NCBI RefSeq assembly: GCF_006569185.2
Contig: NZ_VIGC02000011.1
Location: 1-64,000, forward strand
Direction: 5' to 3'
DNA from: Litorilinea aerophila
Lineage (GTDB): Bacteria; Chloroflexota; Anaerolineae; Caldilineales; Caldilineaceae
DNA: 64,000 bases
Part shown: positions 40,901 to 47,407 of the stretch, one piece after another
How positions within the stretch are numbered: position 1 is the first letter of the stretch
How the letters are laid out: each line of letters begins with the position of its first letter
The notes under the pieces: model-generated
What the model was told of the DNA's origin: nothing
The model's input: only the letters and a program-made list of their open reading frames with translations
Database searches by the model: none
Position numbers and translations under genes: made by a program

Positions 40901-42043
40901 GCCACCCTCACCGGCGGCCAGGTCCGCTACACGCCGGCGCCCAACTTCTTCGGCATCGAGACCTTCACCTACACCATCAGCGACGGCAACGGCGGCACCG
41001 ACTCCGCCCAGGTTTCCGTCACCGTCAACCCCGTCAACGACCCGCCCGACGCCCGGGACGACACCGCCACGGTGCTGCAGAATGCCGGCGCCACCCCCAT
41101 CAACGTCCTGGCCAATGACACCTACCTGCCAGACGCGCCGGAGACCCTGACCATCGTGGGCGTGGGCGTCGCCAGCGCCGGGGGCAGCGTCAGCTTCAGC
41201 GTGGATCAGGTGTTCTACACGCCCCCGCCCAACTTCATCGGCACCGATACCTTCGCCTACACCATCAGCGACGGCAACGGCGGCACCGACTCCGCCCAGG
41301 TCACCGTCACCGTGACGCCCTCCTCGAACCCGCCCGCCAACCACCCGCCCGCGGCCCGGGACGACGTGGCTACGGTTAGCAAGAATAGCCACAGCAACCG
41401 CCTGGATGTGCTGGCCAACGACAGCACCGAGCCAGATACGGGCGAACAGCTCTCCATTATCGCTGTCAACGACCTGAGCGCGGGCGGCACAGTCACCTTC
41501 ACCGCACGCTATGTGTTCTACACACCGAAGACAGATTTTACCGGCGTAGAAACTTTCGCGTACACGGTGGACGACGGCAGAGGCGGCACCGATTGGGCGG
41601 TAGTGACTGTCACGGTCACCGGCACCACGGGGTCACCCGGTAATCCGCCCGGCGATCCGTCTCCTGGCGACCCGCCCGGCACCGGTAACCGGGCGCCAGT
41701 GGCGGTCAACGATAACTACTCCACCGTGCAGGGGCAGACGTTGACCGTCAGCGCGGCAGAAGGGGTGCTGCAGAACGACCAGGATGAGGATGGTGACACC
41801 CTCACGGCGGAACTGGTAGCCGACGTGGTCCAGGGTACCCTGTCCCTCCAACCAGATGGCTCCTTCGTCTACACCGCGCCGGCCACCTTCTCCGGCACCA
41901 CGACCTTCAGCTACCGGGCCTACGACGGCCAGGCCTATTCCGGGGCCGCAACCGTCGTCATCTCGGTCCAGGCCGAAAGCAGTGGCAACCTGGAGTTGGA
42001 TAAACAGATCTTCCTGCCCGTCATCCAACGGGCGACAGAATGA
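37949..42043 (+). CDS. Secreted FG-GAP/cadherin-like repeat protein
   Basis: A 1364-residue exported protein. The signal peptide runs to about residue 40 (AFGLGLLMALVTGLTVTLS, cleavage near VTAA). Next come a Big_5-like Ig domain (about 45-145), about seven FG-GAP/VCBS-type repeats with D-x-D-x-DGDLD calcium loops (about 155-520), a DUF11-like domain (about 530-645) and seven cadherin-like/Big_17-like domains of about 96 residues (about 650-1330), each with a VLANDT and an FTYTISDGNGGTD block. The C terminus is ELDKQIFLPVIQRATE. The protein should bind calcium and act at the cell surface in adhesion or matrix. The upstream gap carries repeats; AGGAG lies about 16 bases before ATG. Confidence 0.88.
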   Translation: MTKPNRFIAPVCAWAFGLGLLMALVTGLTVTLSPQRVTAAPLPVPHFVPTLLSTTPDANARHVPRNTAVSASFQEAMNPSSVTPSTFVVHGSQSGLIAGTYAVSGDGQTVSLTPAASLFPGERVDAILTTGLANTSGEPLDAPHVWQFWAQAGIATGIYGFSGQPLGAANQQSYAVAAGDLNQDGFPDLVVGNAKAGGHNTIYLNDGTGSFGTISQTLPTLDSTRSVLLVDMDMDGDLDLVVGNHGKQNYIYLNNGNGTFATPGLPFGPDNDTTYSLAAGDLDGNGTIDLVVGNVITSPMGIYFNNGNATFSSQSYTLPVEGQVWSVALGDVDGDGDLDLAVGNYSNPNQIFLNDGHGNFIQPGINLRDATDLTHRLVLGDVDGDGDLDAVTANAGLNYVYYNNGDGTFSANRHPFGVSYDNSMGLALGDVDGDGDLDVVVANDVGAAKNPGESGNVVYLNDGDGTFDTTAYLFGGVSDRSQAVALADFDGDGDLDLAAVNAAMAGENPVPQQSAVYFNANASDPAITFSMQPTSTVPGGTVRYFLRFQNQGQAASHQVIITITLPAQVTITNIETSGAPVTMSGSGQIRVFQAGSLAAQASGQITVTGTLVTGLAPNTQFSATASITGSGDGYLLNNNASAVGQVLNGPPNAVDDSFTIPEDSPNTALSVLANDSDPNGDPLSIYAVGIPDHGGVVNFNASTITYRPAANFAGTEVFTYTARDGRGGYGTANVIVTVTPVNDPPDARNDSATVDEDSGDTFIDVLANDTSAPDTGETLTVIAVGTPSRGGTVSFTPGGVTYRPAPNYNGVETFTYTISDGNGGTDSAQVTVTVNPVNDPPDARDDTATVDEDSQDNLINVLQNDRITPDVDEILTVIAVGTPSQGGTATLTGGQVRYTPAPNFFGIETFTYTISDGNGGTDSAQVTVTVNPVNDPPDARDDTATVDEDSQNNLINVLANDTSAPDTGETLTVTAVGTPSQGGTATLTGGQVRYTPAPNFFGIETFTYTISDGNGGTDSAQVSVTVNPVNDPPDARDDTATVLQNAGATPINVLANDTYLPDAPETLTIVGVGVASAGGSVSFSVDQVFYTPPPNFIGTDTFAYTISDGNGGTDSAQVTVTVTPSSNPPANHPPAARDDVATVSKNSHSNRLDVLANDSTEPDTGEQLSIIAVNDLSAGGTVTFTARYVFYTPKTDFTGVETFAYTVDDGRGGTDWAVVTVTVTGTTGSPGNPPGDPSPGDPPGTGNRAPVAVNDNYSTVQGQTLTVSAAEGVLQNDQDEDGDTLTAELVADVVQGTLSLQPDGSFVYTAPATFSGTTTFSYRAYDGQAYSGAATVVISVQAESSGNLELDKQIFLPVIQRATE
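40150..41310 (+). repeat. Near-identical intragenic cadherin-like domain repeats
   Basis: The second to fifth cadherin-like modules repeat with a period of about 288 bases. The third and fourth (from about 40450 and 40740) are almost identical in DNA, including synonymous positions. This indicates recent duplication or gene conversion, and a risk of assembly collapse. Confidence 0.8.
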
Positions 42044-42049
42044 GAAAAA

Positions 42050-42081
42050 GGGGTAGGGCGAAAGATCTTTCGCCCTACCCC
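42050..42081. terminator. Perfect 32-bp palindrome between convergent genes
   Basis: The 16-base arm GGGGTAGGGCGAAAGA (42050-42065) is followed without a gap by its exact complement (42066-42081). It lies six bases after the stop of the secreted repeat protein. There is no T-tract, so it may stabilise 3' ends rather than terminate by itself. It contains a GTAG/CTAC-footed stem. Confidence 0.65.
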
Positions 42082-42095
42082 GATTGACCCTGGGT

Positions 42096-42330
42096 GGATG
42101 CAGGGGCGGCGACGGCGGCGCAGCTGCGAGCTGCGCCTACGAGGACGGGTTCCGATTTCCGTAGGTGCGGTTTCGAACCGCAAGCTGTCGCCAGCCCCGG
42201 GCGGATGCAGGGAGGGCGACGGTGGCGCAGCTGCGAGCTGCGCCTACGAAGACGGGTTCCGATTTCCGTAGGTGCGGTTTCGAACCGCAAGCTGTCGCCA
42301 GCCCCGGGCGGATGCAGGGGCGGCGACGGT
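42096..42330. repeat. 107-bp tandem repeat of paired hairpins
   Basis: About 2.2 copies of a 107-base unit start at 42096, 42203 and 42310. Each full unit holds one stem GGCGCAGCT/AGCTGCGCC followed by TAC, and a second stem TGCGGTT/AACCGCA preceded by GTAGG. The units differ at only a few bases. They fill the gap between two convergent genes. Confidence 0.85.
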
Positions 42331-42374
42331 GTCCCGTACAGGCGGGTGAATCCGTGGATCCGTCGTGGTGTACC

Positions 42375-43457
42375 TCACCAGAGGAGCGACTTCTCGGTCT
42401 GGGGATCGAAGAACTGGACCCGCTCGCCGTCCAGGACAACGTAGACCGACTCGCCCATTTGCAGATCCATGGAAGGATCCACCAGGACATGAAGCTCTGC
42501 CCCATCGAAGCGCACGGTGACCAGGTCGTCCCGCCCCAGGGGCTCCACCACGTAGACTTCGGCCTGGAACGCGCCGGGCATGGCCGTCCGACTCACGGTG
42601 ATGTCCTCGGGGCGGATGCCCAGGATTACCTCGCCCCGGCCCGCGGCCTTGGCGCCACGGGAGGGTGTCACCGTGGCATCAAAACCGGGCCGCCGGGCAT
42701 GATAGGTCCCCTCCTCCTGGACCACGGTCACATCCAGGAAGTTCATGGGCGGGTTCCCCACAAAGCCGGCGATGAATAGGGTTCTCGGCTGGTCGTAGAG
42801 CTCGTCGGGCGAGCAGTAGGCCTGGAGGATGCCGTTTTGGATGACGGCGATGCGGTCGGCCATGGTCATGGCCTCCACCTGGTCGTGGGTGACGTAGATG
42901 GAGGTGATGCCCAGCTCCAGCTGCAGGCGTTTAATCTCGGCCCGCATGCTCAGACGCAGGCGTGCATCCAGGTTGCTCAAAGGCTCATCGAAGAGCAGCA
43001 GGTCTGGCTCCTTGGCCAGGGCCCGCCCCAGGGCCACCCGCTGCTGTTGCCCCCCCGAAAGCTGGCCGGGCCGGCGATCCAGCAGGTGGCCGATGCCCAT
43101 CATATCCGCCACCTGGCGAGCCCGCTGGTCCATCATCTGTTTGGGCACCTTTTTCAGCTTCATGGGGAAGACGATGTTTTCGTACACCGTCATGTGGGGG
43201 TAGAGGGCATAGCTCTGGAAGACCATGCCGATGTTGCGGTCTTTGGGCTGGACGTGATTCATCACCCGGTCGCCGAAACGGATAGCGCCTGAGGTGGGCT
43301 TGTAGATGCCCGCAGTCATGAGCAGGGTGGTGGTCTTGCCGCAGCCCGAAGGGCCCAACAGGGCCACAAACTCGCCGTCTTTGATTTCCATGGAGATGTT
43401 GTCCACTGCCACCACATCCCCGAAGCGTTTGGTCAGATTTTCAAAGGTTACATTCAT
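42375..43457 (-). CDS. Sugar ABC transporter ATP-binding protein (MalK/UgpC-like)
   Basis: A 360-residue ATPase of the CUT1 importer family. Walker A GPSGCGKT, Q-loop VFQSYALYPH, signature LSGGQQQR, Walker B LLLFDEPLSNLD and switch His in YVTHDQ are all present. A C-terminal OB-fold regulatory domain (about 240-360) has ILGIRPEDI. The start at 43457 lies two bases past the upstream permease stop. It powers the importer encoded by the next three genes upstream (44358, 45377, 46965). The single ATPase probably forms a homodimer. The sugar is not assignable. Confidence 0.93.
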   Translation of the reverse strand: MNVTFENLTKRFGDVVAVDNISMEIKDGEFVALLGPSGCGKTTTLLMTAGIYKPTSGAIRFGDRVMNHVQPKDRNIGMVFQSYALYPHMTVYENIVFPMKLKKVPKQMMDQRARQVADMMGIGHLLDRRPGQLSGGQQQRVALGRALAKEPDLLLFDEPLSNLDARLRLSMRAEIKRLQLELGITSIYVTHDQVEAMTMADRIAVIQNGILQAYCSPDELYDQPRTLFIAGFVGNPPMNFLDVTVVQEEGTYHARRPGFDATVTPSRGAKAAGRGEVILGIRPEDITVSRTAMPGAFQAEVYVVEPLGRDDLVTVRFDGAELHVLVDPSMDLQMGESVYVVLDGERVQFFDPQTEKSLLW

Positions 43458-43458
43458 C

Positions 43459-44358
43459 TTACGTGCCACCTTTTGTGCCACCGCCGAAGATATTCAGCAG
43501 ATATTCCTGGGTAAAGATGAAGAAAATCAGCACCGGGATGAGCTGAAAGAGGCCCACCGCGGCCACGGTGCTGTAGTTGACCGGCGCGGTGTCGCTGATC
43601 AGCCCCCGCAGATACGGGGCGATGGTGCTCTGGTCCTGGGTCGTGAGGAAGGTGTAGGGAATCAGGAAGGCATTCCAGCCGGAGATAAACGAGAAGATGG
43701 AGAGGGCCGCAATGCCCGGCCGGATCAGGGGCATCACAATCTGCCACCAGACCCGAAAGCGGGAACAGCCATCGATGAGGGCAGCCCGCTCCACGTCCCA
43801 GGAGATCTGGTCGAAGAACCCTTTCATCAGCCACACGCCCAGGGGCAGCTCCAGGGCCACGCTGACCAGGATCACACCGCCCAGGGTGTTGTAGCCGAAG
43901 CCGCCGATGAGGGGCAGCCCCCGCCCCAGCACGGGTATCCCCGCGATCCAGCGCAGCACAAAATAGATGGCGATGAGCAGGGTCACGCTGGGGAAGGCGT
44001 GGAGCACCAGGGTCGTGGCCAGAAATGCCCGACGGCCTGGGAAGCTGATGCGGGAAAGGGCGTAGCCGGCCAGGGAAGAGACCAACACCACGCCCACGGT
44101 CAGCCCCAGGGCCAACACGAAGGTGTTGACCACCAGCCGCCAGATGATGGGATCCTCCCACAGGAACGACCAGTTGCGCAGGGTCAGGCCGCCGAACTGG
44201 CCGTCCGCATCCACGGGGATCAGCCCGTGGGTGCGCTGGGCAAAGGTAGAGACGAAGACCCAGATGTAGCCGATGACGATGGGAATGGTCAGGATGGCCA
44301 GGACCGCCAGCGGAAAGATCACCCGCCAACGGCTGCCCGCCCCCATGGTATCGTTCAT
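43459..44358 (-). CDS. Carbohydrate ABC transporter permease (MalG-like)
   Basis: A 299-residue membrane protein with six predicted helices. The EAA loop that contacts the ATPase is visible (ERAALIDGCSRFRVWWQIVMPLIRP). It belongs to the shorter, MalG/UgpE-type subunit. The start at 44358 (MNDTMGAG) has GAGGAG upstream; in-frame codons further up are not supported. It is the second permease of a CUT1-type sugar importer, in the order binding protein, MalF-like, MalG-like, ATPase on the minus strand. Confidence 0.92.
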   Translation of the reverse strand: MNDTMGAGSRWRVIFPLAVLAILTIPIVIGYIWVFVSTFAQRTHGLIPVDADGQFGGLTLRNWSFLWEDPIIWRLVVNTFVLALGLTVGVVLVSSLAGYALSRISFPGRRAFLATTLVLHAFPSVTLLIAIYFVLRWIAGIPVLGRGLPLIGGFGYNTLGGVILVSVALELPLGVWLMKGFFDQISWDVERAALIDGCSRFRVWWQIVMPLIRPGIAALSIFSFISGWNAFLIPYTFLTTQDQSTIAPYLRGLISDTAPVNYSTVAAVGLFQLIPVLIFFIFTQEYLLNIFGGGTKGGT

Positions 44359-44399
44359 GGATCGCTCCTCGATTTCAGCTAAGTCGCCATGCCGGGACC

Positions 44400-45377
44400 T
44401 CAAAGGGCCTCGATCTTCGGCTCCTGAACCAGCTCGTTGAATTGGAAATAGCGCATGTAGATAATGGCCAGGACGATGCCCACCGCCACCAACACGGTGG
44501 CCAGGGCGGCCCCAAAGCCCCACTGGAAATTGCCCCAGTAGTTGTTCAGCGCCCGGTGATACGCCCACAGGGACCAGACCTCGGTATTGAACTGGCCGTC
44601 GGTCAACAGCAGGATGTACTCAAAGGAAGTAAGCAGGGACAGGGTCTGGTAGGTGGTGACGAAGAGCAGCGGCCAGCGGATCATGGGCAGGATCACGTAA
44701 CGGATGCGCTGGAGCAGGGAACAGCCATCCACCAGGGCCGCGATCAGGTAATCTCGAGGGATGGATTCAATGGCCGAGGTGAAGATGATCATGCCGAAGG
44801 AAGCACCGATGAAGCCGTTGGTCATCACCACGAAGAGCCAGGGCTGGGCCGGGATCCAGTTGGTGGGCTCCACGCCCAAGGGCTCCAGCAGGTGGGTGTT
44901 CAAAATGCCGTAGGGCGCGTCGGCTGCGATGTATTTCCACATCATGATGTAGACCACCGACGGCGTGATGCGAGGCAGCAGCCAGAGGGCCCGGAAGAAG
45001 AAGCCAGCCCGGCGTGGAATGTGGACGCTCAGCAGGGCCACCACCAGCGCCATGCCAATGTTGAAGAGACTCAGGGTCAGCACCACATACTTGGCCGTGT
45101 TCCACAGGATGGGACCGGACTGGGGGTTATTGGCAATGCGCCGGTAATTTTCCAGCCCGATCCACTTCCAATTCTGGAAACCTGTGGCTGAACTCAGATC
45201 CGTGGCCGACAGACCCACAGTAATCAACACCGGAACAAAAAAGAATACGATCACCAACAGGGTAGCCGGCGCCATGAAGAGCAGCGGGCCGATGGCCCGG
45301 CGCAGGGTATCGCCCCAACTCTCCCGTACCTGCAGCGCCGCCGGCTGGACCGTCCCTTCTGTGGTGGCAGTCGTCAT
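44400..45377 (-). CDS. Carbohydrate ABC transporter permease (MalF-like)
   Basis: A 325-residue integral membrane protein with six to seven helices. The EAA loop reads IPRDYLIAALVDGCSLLQRIRYVILPMI. The N-terminal helix (LLFMAPATLLVIVFFFVPVLI) is typical of MalF/UgpA-type subunits. It pairs with the MalG-like permease, whose gene starts 41 bases downstream. The 175-base gap to the upstream binding-protein gene holds an inverted repeat, which may reduce downstream expression relative to the more abundant binding protein. Confidence 0.92.
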   Translation of the reverse strand: MTTATTEGTVQPAALQVRESWGDTLRRAIGPLLFMAPATLLVIVFFFVPVLITVGLSATDLSSATGFQNWKWIGLENYRRIANNPQSGPILWNTAKYVVLTLSLFNIGMALVVALLSVHIPRRAGFFFRALWLLPRITPSVVYIMMWKYIAADAPYGILNTHLLEPLGVEPTNWIPAQPWLFVVMTNGFIGASFGMIIFTSAIESIPRDYLIAALVDGCSLLQRIRYVILPMIRWPLLFVTTYQTLSLLTSFEYILLLTDGQFNTEVWSLWAYHRALNNYWGNFQWGFGAALATVLVAVGIVLAIIYMRYFQFNELVQEPKIEAL

Positions 45378-45436
45378 GATGAAAACGCCTCCGTGGCTAC
45401 GAGCGTGGTATTACGAGCGTGGTATGTAGTGCGCAG

Positions 45437-45491
45437 TGCGTGGTGCGTAGTGCGTGAACGGATGAACGTACCACGCACTATGCACCACGCA
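45437..45491. repeat. 20-bp inverted repeat between sbp and permease genes
   Basis: The left arm at 45437-45456 pairs with the right arm at 45472-45491 with one mismatch. The sequence is made of GTGCGTGGTGCGTAG words and is related to the inverted repeat at 9727-9782. Its place inside an operon suggests mRNA 3' stabilisation of the binding-protein message (inference). Confidence 0.75.
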
Positions 45492-45552
45492 AGGGCCCCA
45501 ATGTCTATTGGACGATGTCTATTGGACGATCAAAAACCTACTCGACGAGCAC

Positions 45553-46965
45553 CTACTCAACGATCAAATAGTCGCCAAGCTCCGCCTGCAGCTGCTGGAC
45601 AGCCTGGCTGGCCGCATCGGCCGGCGAAAGCTCGCCGTTCTCCGCCCGCACCATGAAGTCCCACAGGATGTCGAAGTACGGCCCATACATCACATGGTTG
45701 GGCTGGTAGAAGTTGTAGTCCAGCATGTACAGGGTATCAGAGAGCAGCCGGTCGTTGGCATACTCTGGATAGTCCGCCTGGGATTTGAGGATGCCCAGGT
45801 GGGTGCTTTCCACCGCGTGGAGGGTGTTGATCTCCGGCGTGGTGGTCTTGGCCAGGAGCGCACAGGCGGCAGCCTGGTTGTTGCGGCCGGACGCCTGGGG
45901 CGAGGTGATCATGTAGACCAGGGGATGGCTGAGGGTCGAGCCGGGCCGACCGGGGATGCCCGAAGGCTGCAGGGCGTAGCCGGCGAAGCTGAAGAGGAAG
46001 TCCTGCCCGCCCTTGTCCGCCACGTAGTTGGTGGCCCAGTCCGCCCACTGCCAGATGCCGCCGTTCCAGAAGAGCACCTCGCCGGCAGAGACGGTGCTGT
46101 GCCAGATGCTCCACTCGGTGCCGATGAAGTTCTCCGGGGTAATACCCTCTTCCACCACCCGGCGCTGGAAGGCATACCACTGCTCCAGCGCGTCCTGGGT
46201 CACCACCAGCTTGTCCGCCTCGGCATCGTACAGGCGGCCACCATAGGCGTGGTAGTACTGGAGGAAGTCGCCACCCTTGCTGGGCCGATGCCAGTAGCCG
46301 TAGCCCGGCTCCACCACGCCGGCGTCGACGGCCTGCTTGGCGGTGACGATCAGATCATCCAGGGTGAATTCGCCGTTCTTGATGCGCTCGGGCAGGCTGT
46401 TGATCTCCTCCTCGGACCAACCCAGCTCGGCCAGCTTGGTCTTGTTGTAGTACATGGGCCGGGCTTCTGTGTCCTGGGGAACGCCCCAGATCTTCCCCTG
46501 CCACGTTACCGAATCCCACAGGCTGTCGATCACATCATCGAACTCGGGATAGCTCTCCCGACACTCGGTGAACTCGATGATGTAGCCCGCATTGGCCCAC
46601 ACCGGCACATCCTCATGGCCAGAGAGGACAATATCGGGCGCTTCGCCGGCATCCGCAGCCAGGGTGAACTTCTTCTTGTAGTCGCCCCAGCCCGAATCAT
46701 CGTTGACCGGGTTGACGGTGATCTCAAAGTCGGTCACCATCTCGGCGGCCTTGGCCGGCCCGTCGGCCCGCCAGTGCTCCACGTTGTTGGCCTGGGCCCA
46801 GACGGTGATCTCCACCGGGCCAGAGGCCTCGGCCGGCGCCGCCTCCTGGCCCGAGGAAGCCGGCGCGCCAGGTTGGGCCGGCGCCGGGCAGGCCGCCAGG
46901 ACCAGCGCCAGAAGCGCAAGGATCATCCCAAGGGCAACCTGTTTCATCACGGTTCGCTGTGGCAT
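45553..46965 (-). CDS. Sugar ABC transporter substrate-binding lipoprotein
   Basis: A 470-residue exported binding protein. The signal peptide ends in LVLAAC with lipobox Cys26, followed by a Pro/Ala/Glu-rich linker and the binding domain (VEITVWAQANNVEHW onward). Features such as LPERIKNGEFTLDDLIVTAKQ and VLFWNGGIWQWADW fit the CUT1-type SBP_bac_1 fold. The start at 46965 (MPQRTVM) has AAGGAG about nine bases upstream. It heads the four-gene importer operon and delivers an oligosaccharide or polyol-like sugar. The ligand is unknown. Confidence 0.9.
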   Translation of the reverse strand: MPQRTVMKQVALGMILALLALVLAACPAPAQPGAPASSGQEAAPAEASGPVEITVWAQANNVEHWRADGPAKAAEMVTDFEITVNPVNDDSGWGDYKKKFTLAADAGEAPDIVLSGHEDVPVWANAGYIIEFTECRESYPEFDDVIDSLWDSVTWQGKIWGVPQDTEARPMYYNKTKLAELGWSEEEINSLPERIKNGEFTLDDLIVTAKQAVDAGVVEPGYGYWHRPSKGGDFLQYYHAYGGRLYDAEADKLVVTQDALEQWYAFQRRVVEEGITPENFIGTEWSIWHSTVSAGEVLFWNGGIWQWADWATNYVADKGGQDFLFSFAGYALQPSGIPGRPGSTLSHPLVYMITSPQASGRNNQAAACALLAKTTTPEINTLHAVESTHLGILKSQADYPEYANDRLLSDTLYMLDYNFYQPNHVMYGPYFDILWDFMVRAENGELSPADAASQAVQQLQAELGDYLIVE

Positions 46966-47028
46966 TGGACTTTCTCCTTTTCTTCTTGCAGCTCGCTGAA
47001 AAACTGGATGTGAATTGATTGGGTACCA

Positions 47029-47049
47029 TCTTAACAATGATGGTTAAGA
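47029..47049 (-). promoter_or_regulatory. Candidate operator upstream of the ABC importer operon
   Basis: TCTTAAC (47029-47035) and GTTAAGA (47043-47049) are perfect 7-bp inverted arms around a 7-base centre, about 65 bases before the binding-protein ATG. TGTTAACA and TGTTAAC words also occur at 47321-47339 before purL. The symmetry suits a LacI- or ROK-type repressor site. No regulator gene lies next to it. The rest of 46966-47407 shows no gene. Confidence 0.45.
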
Positions 47050-47407
47050 CAACGGCTGGGGGAAAAGGCCAGGTACAGGCAACGGCGTAAAGCGGCCCCA
47101 CAGGCAACAGCCGGGGACAGCCAGGCAGCGCACACGATTGTGCACCCTTCACCGAAGGGAAAGCCCCACCGCTCAATCAAAGCACGCTGCCGAATCCTAT
47201 CACGGATGGTTCAGGAGATGGCCAGAGCCCACTTGGGCAACCGTTGGATATGCCATTTTATCCCATCCGATGTTAGAATGGAAGGGTAAATTGAGATCAT
47301 TAAGACAGGTGCGATGTTTTTGTTAACATTCGTGTTAACGGCTGTGGCAGCAGCCCTGTCCCCATCGCCCCTGTCCCCTTTTCAGGAGAAGCTGGGCAGC
47401 AAGCACC

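Noticed and set aside
40150-41310. Insertion or mobile element in the secreted protein gene
   Set aside because: The repetition is in frame and corresponds to protein domains, so module duplication explains it.
42096-42330. CRISPR array
   Set aside because: The units are contiguous 107-base repeats with internal hairpins and no unique spacers; no cas genes are near.
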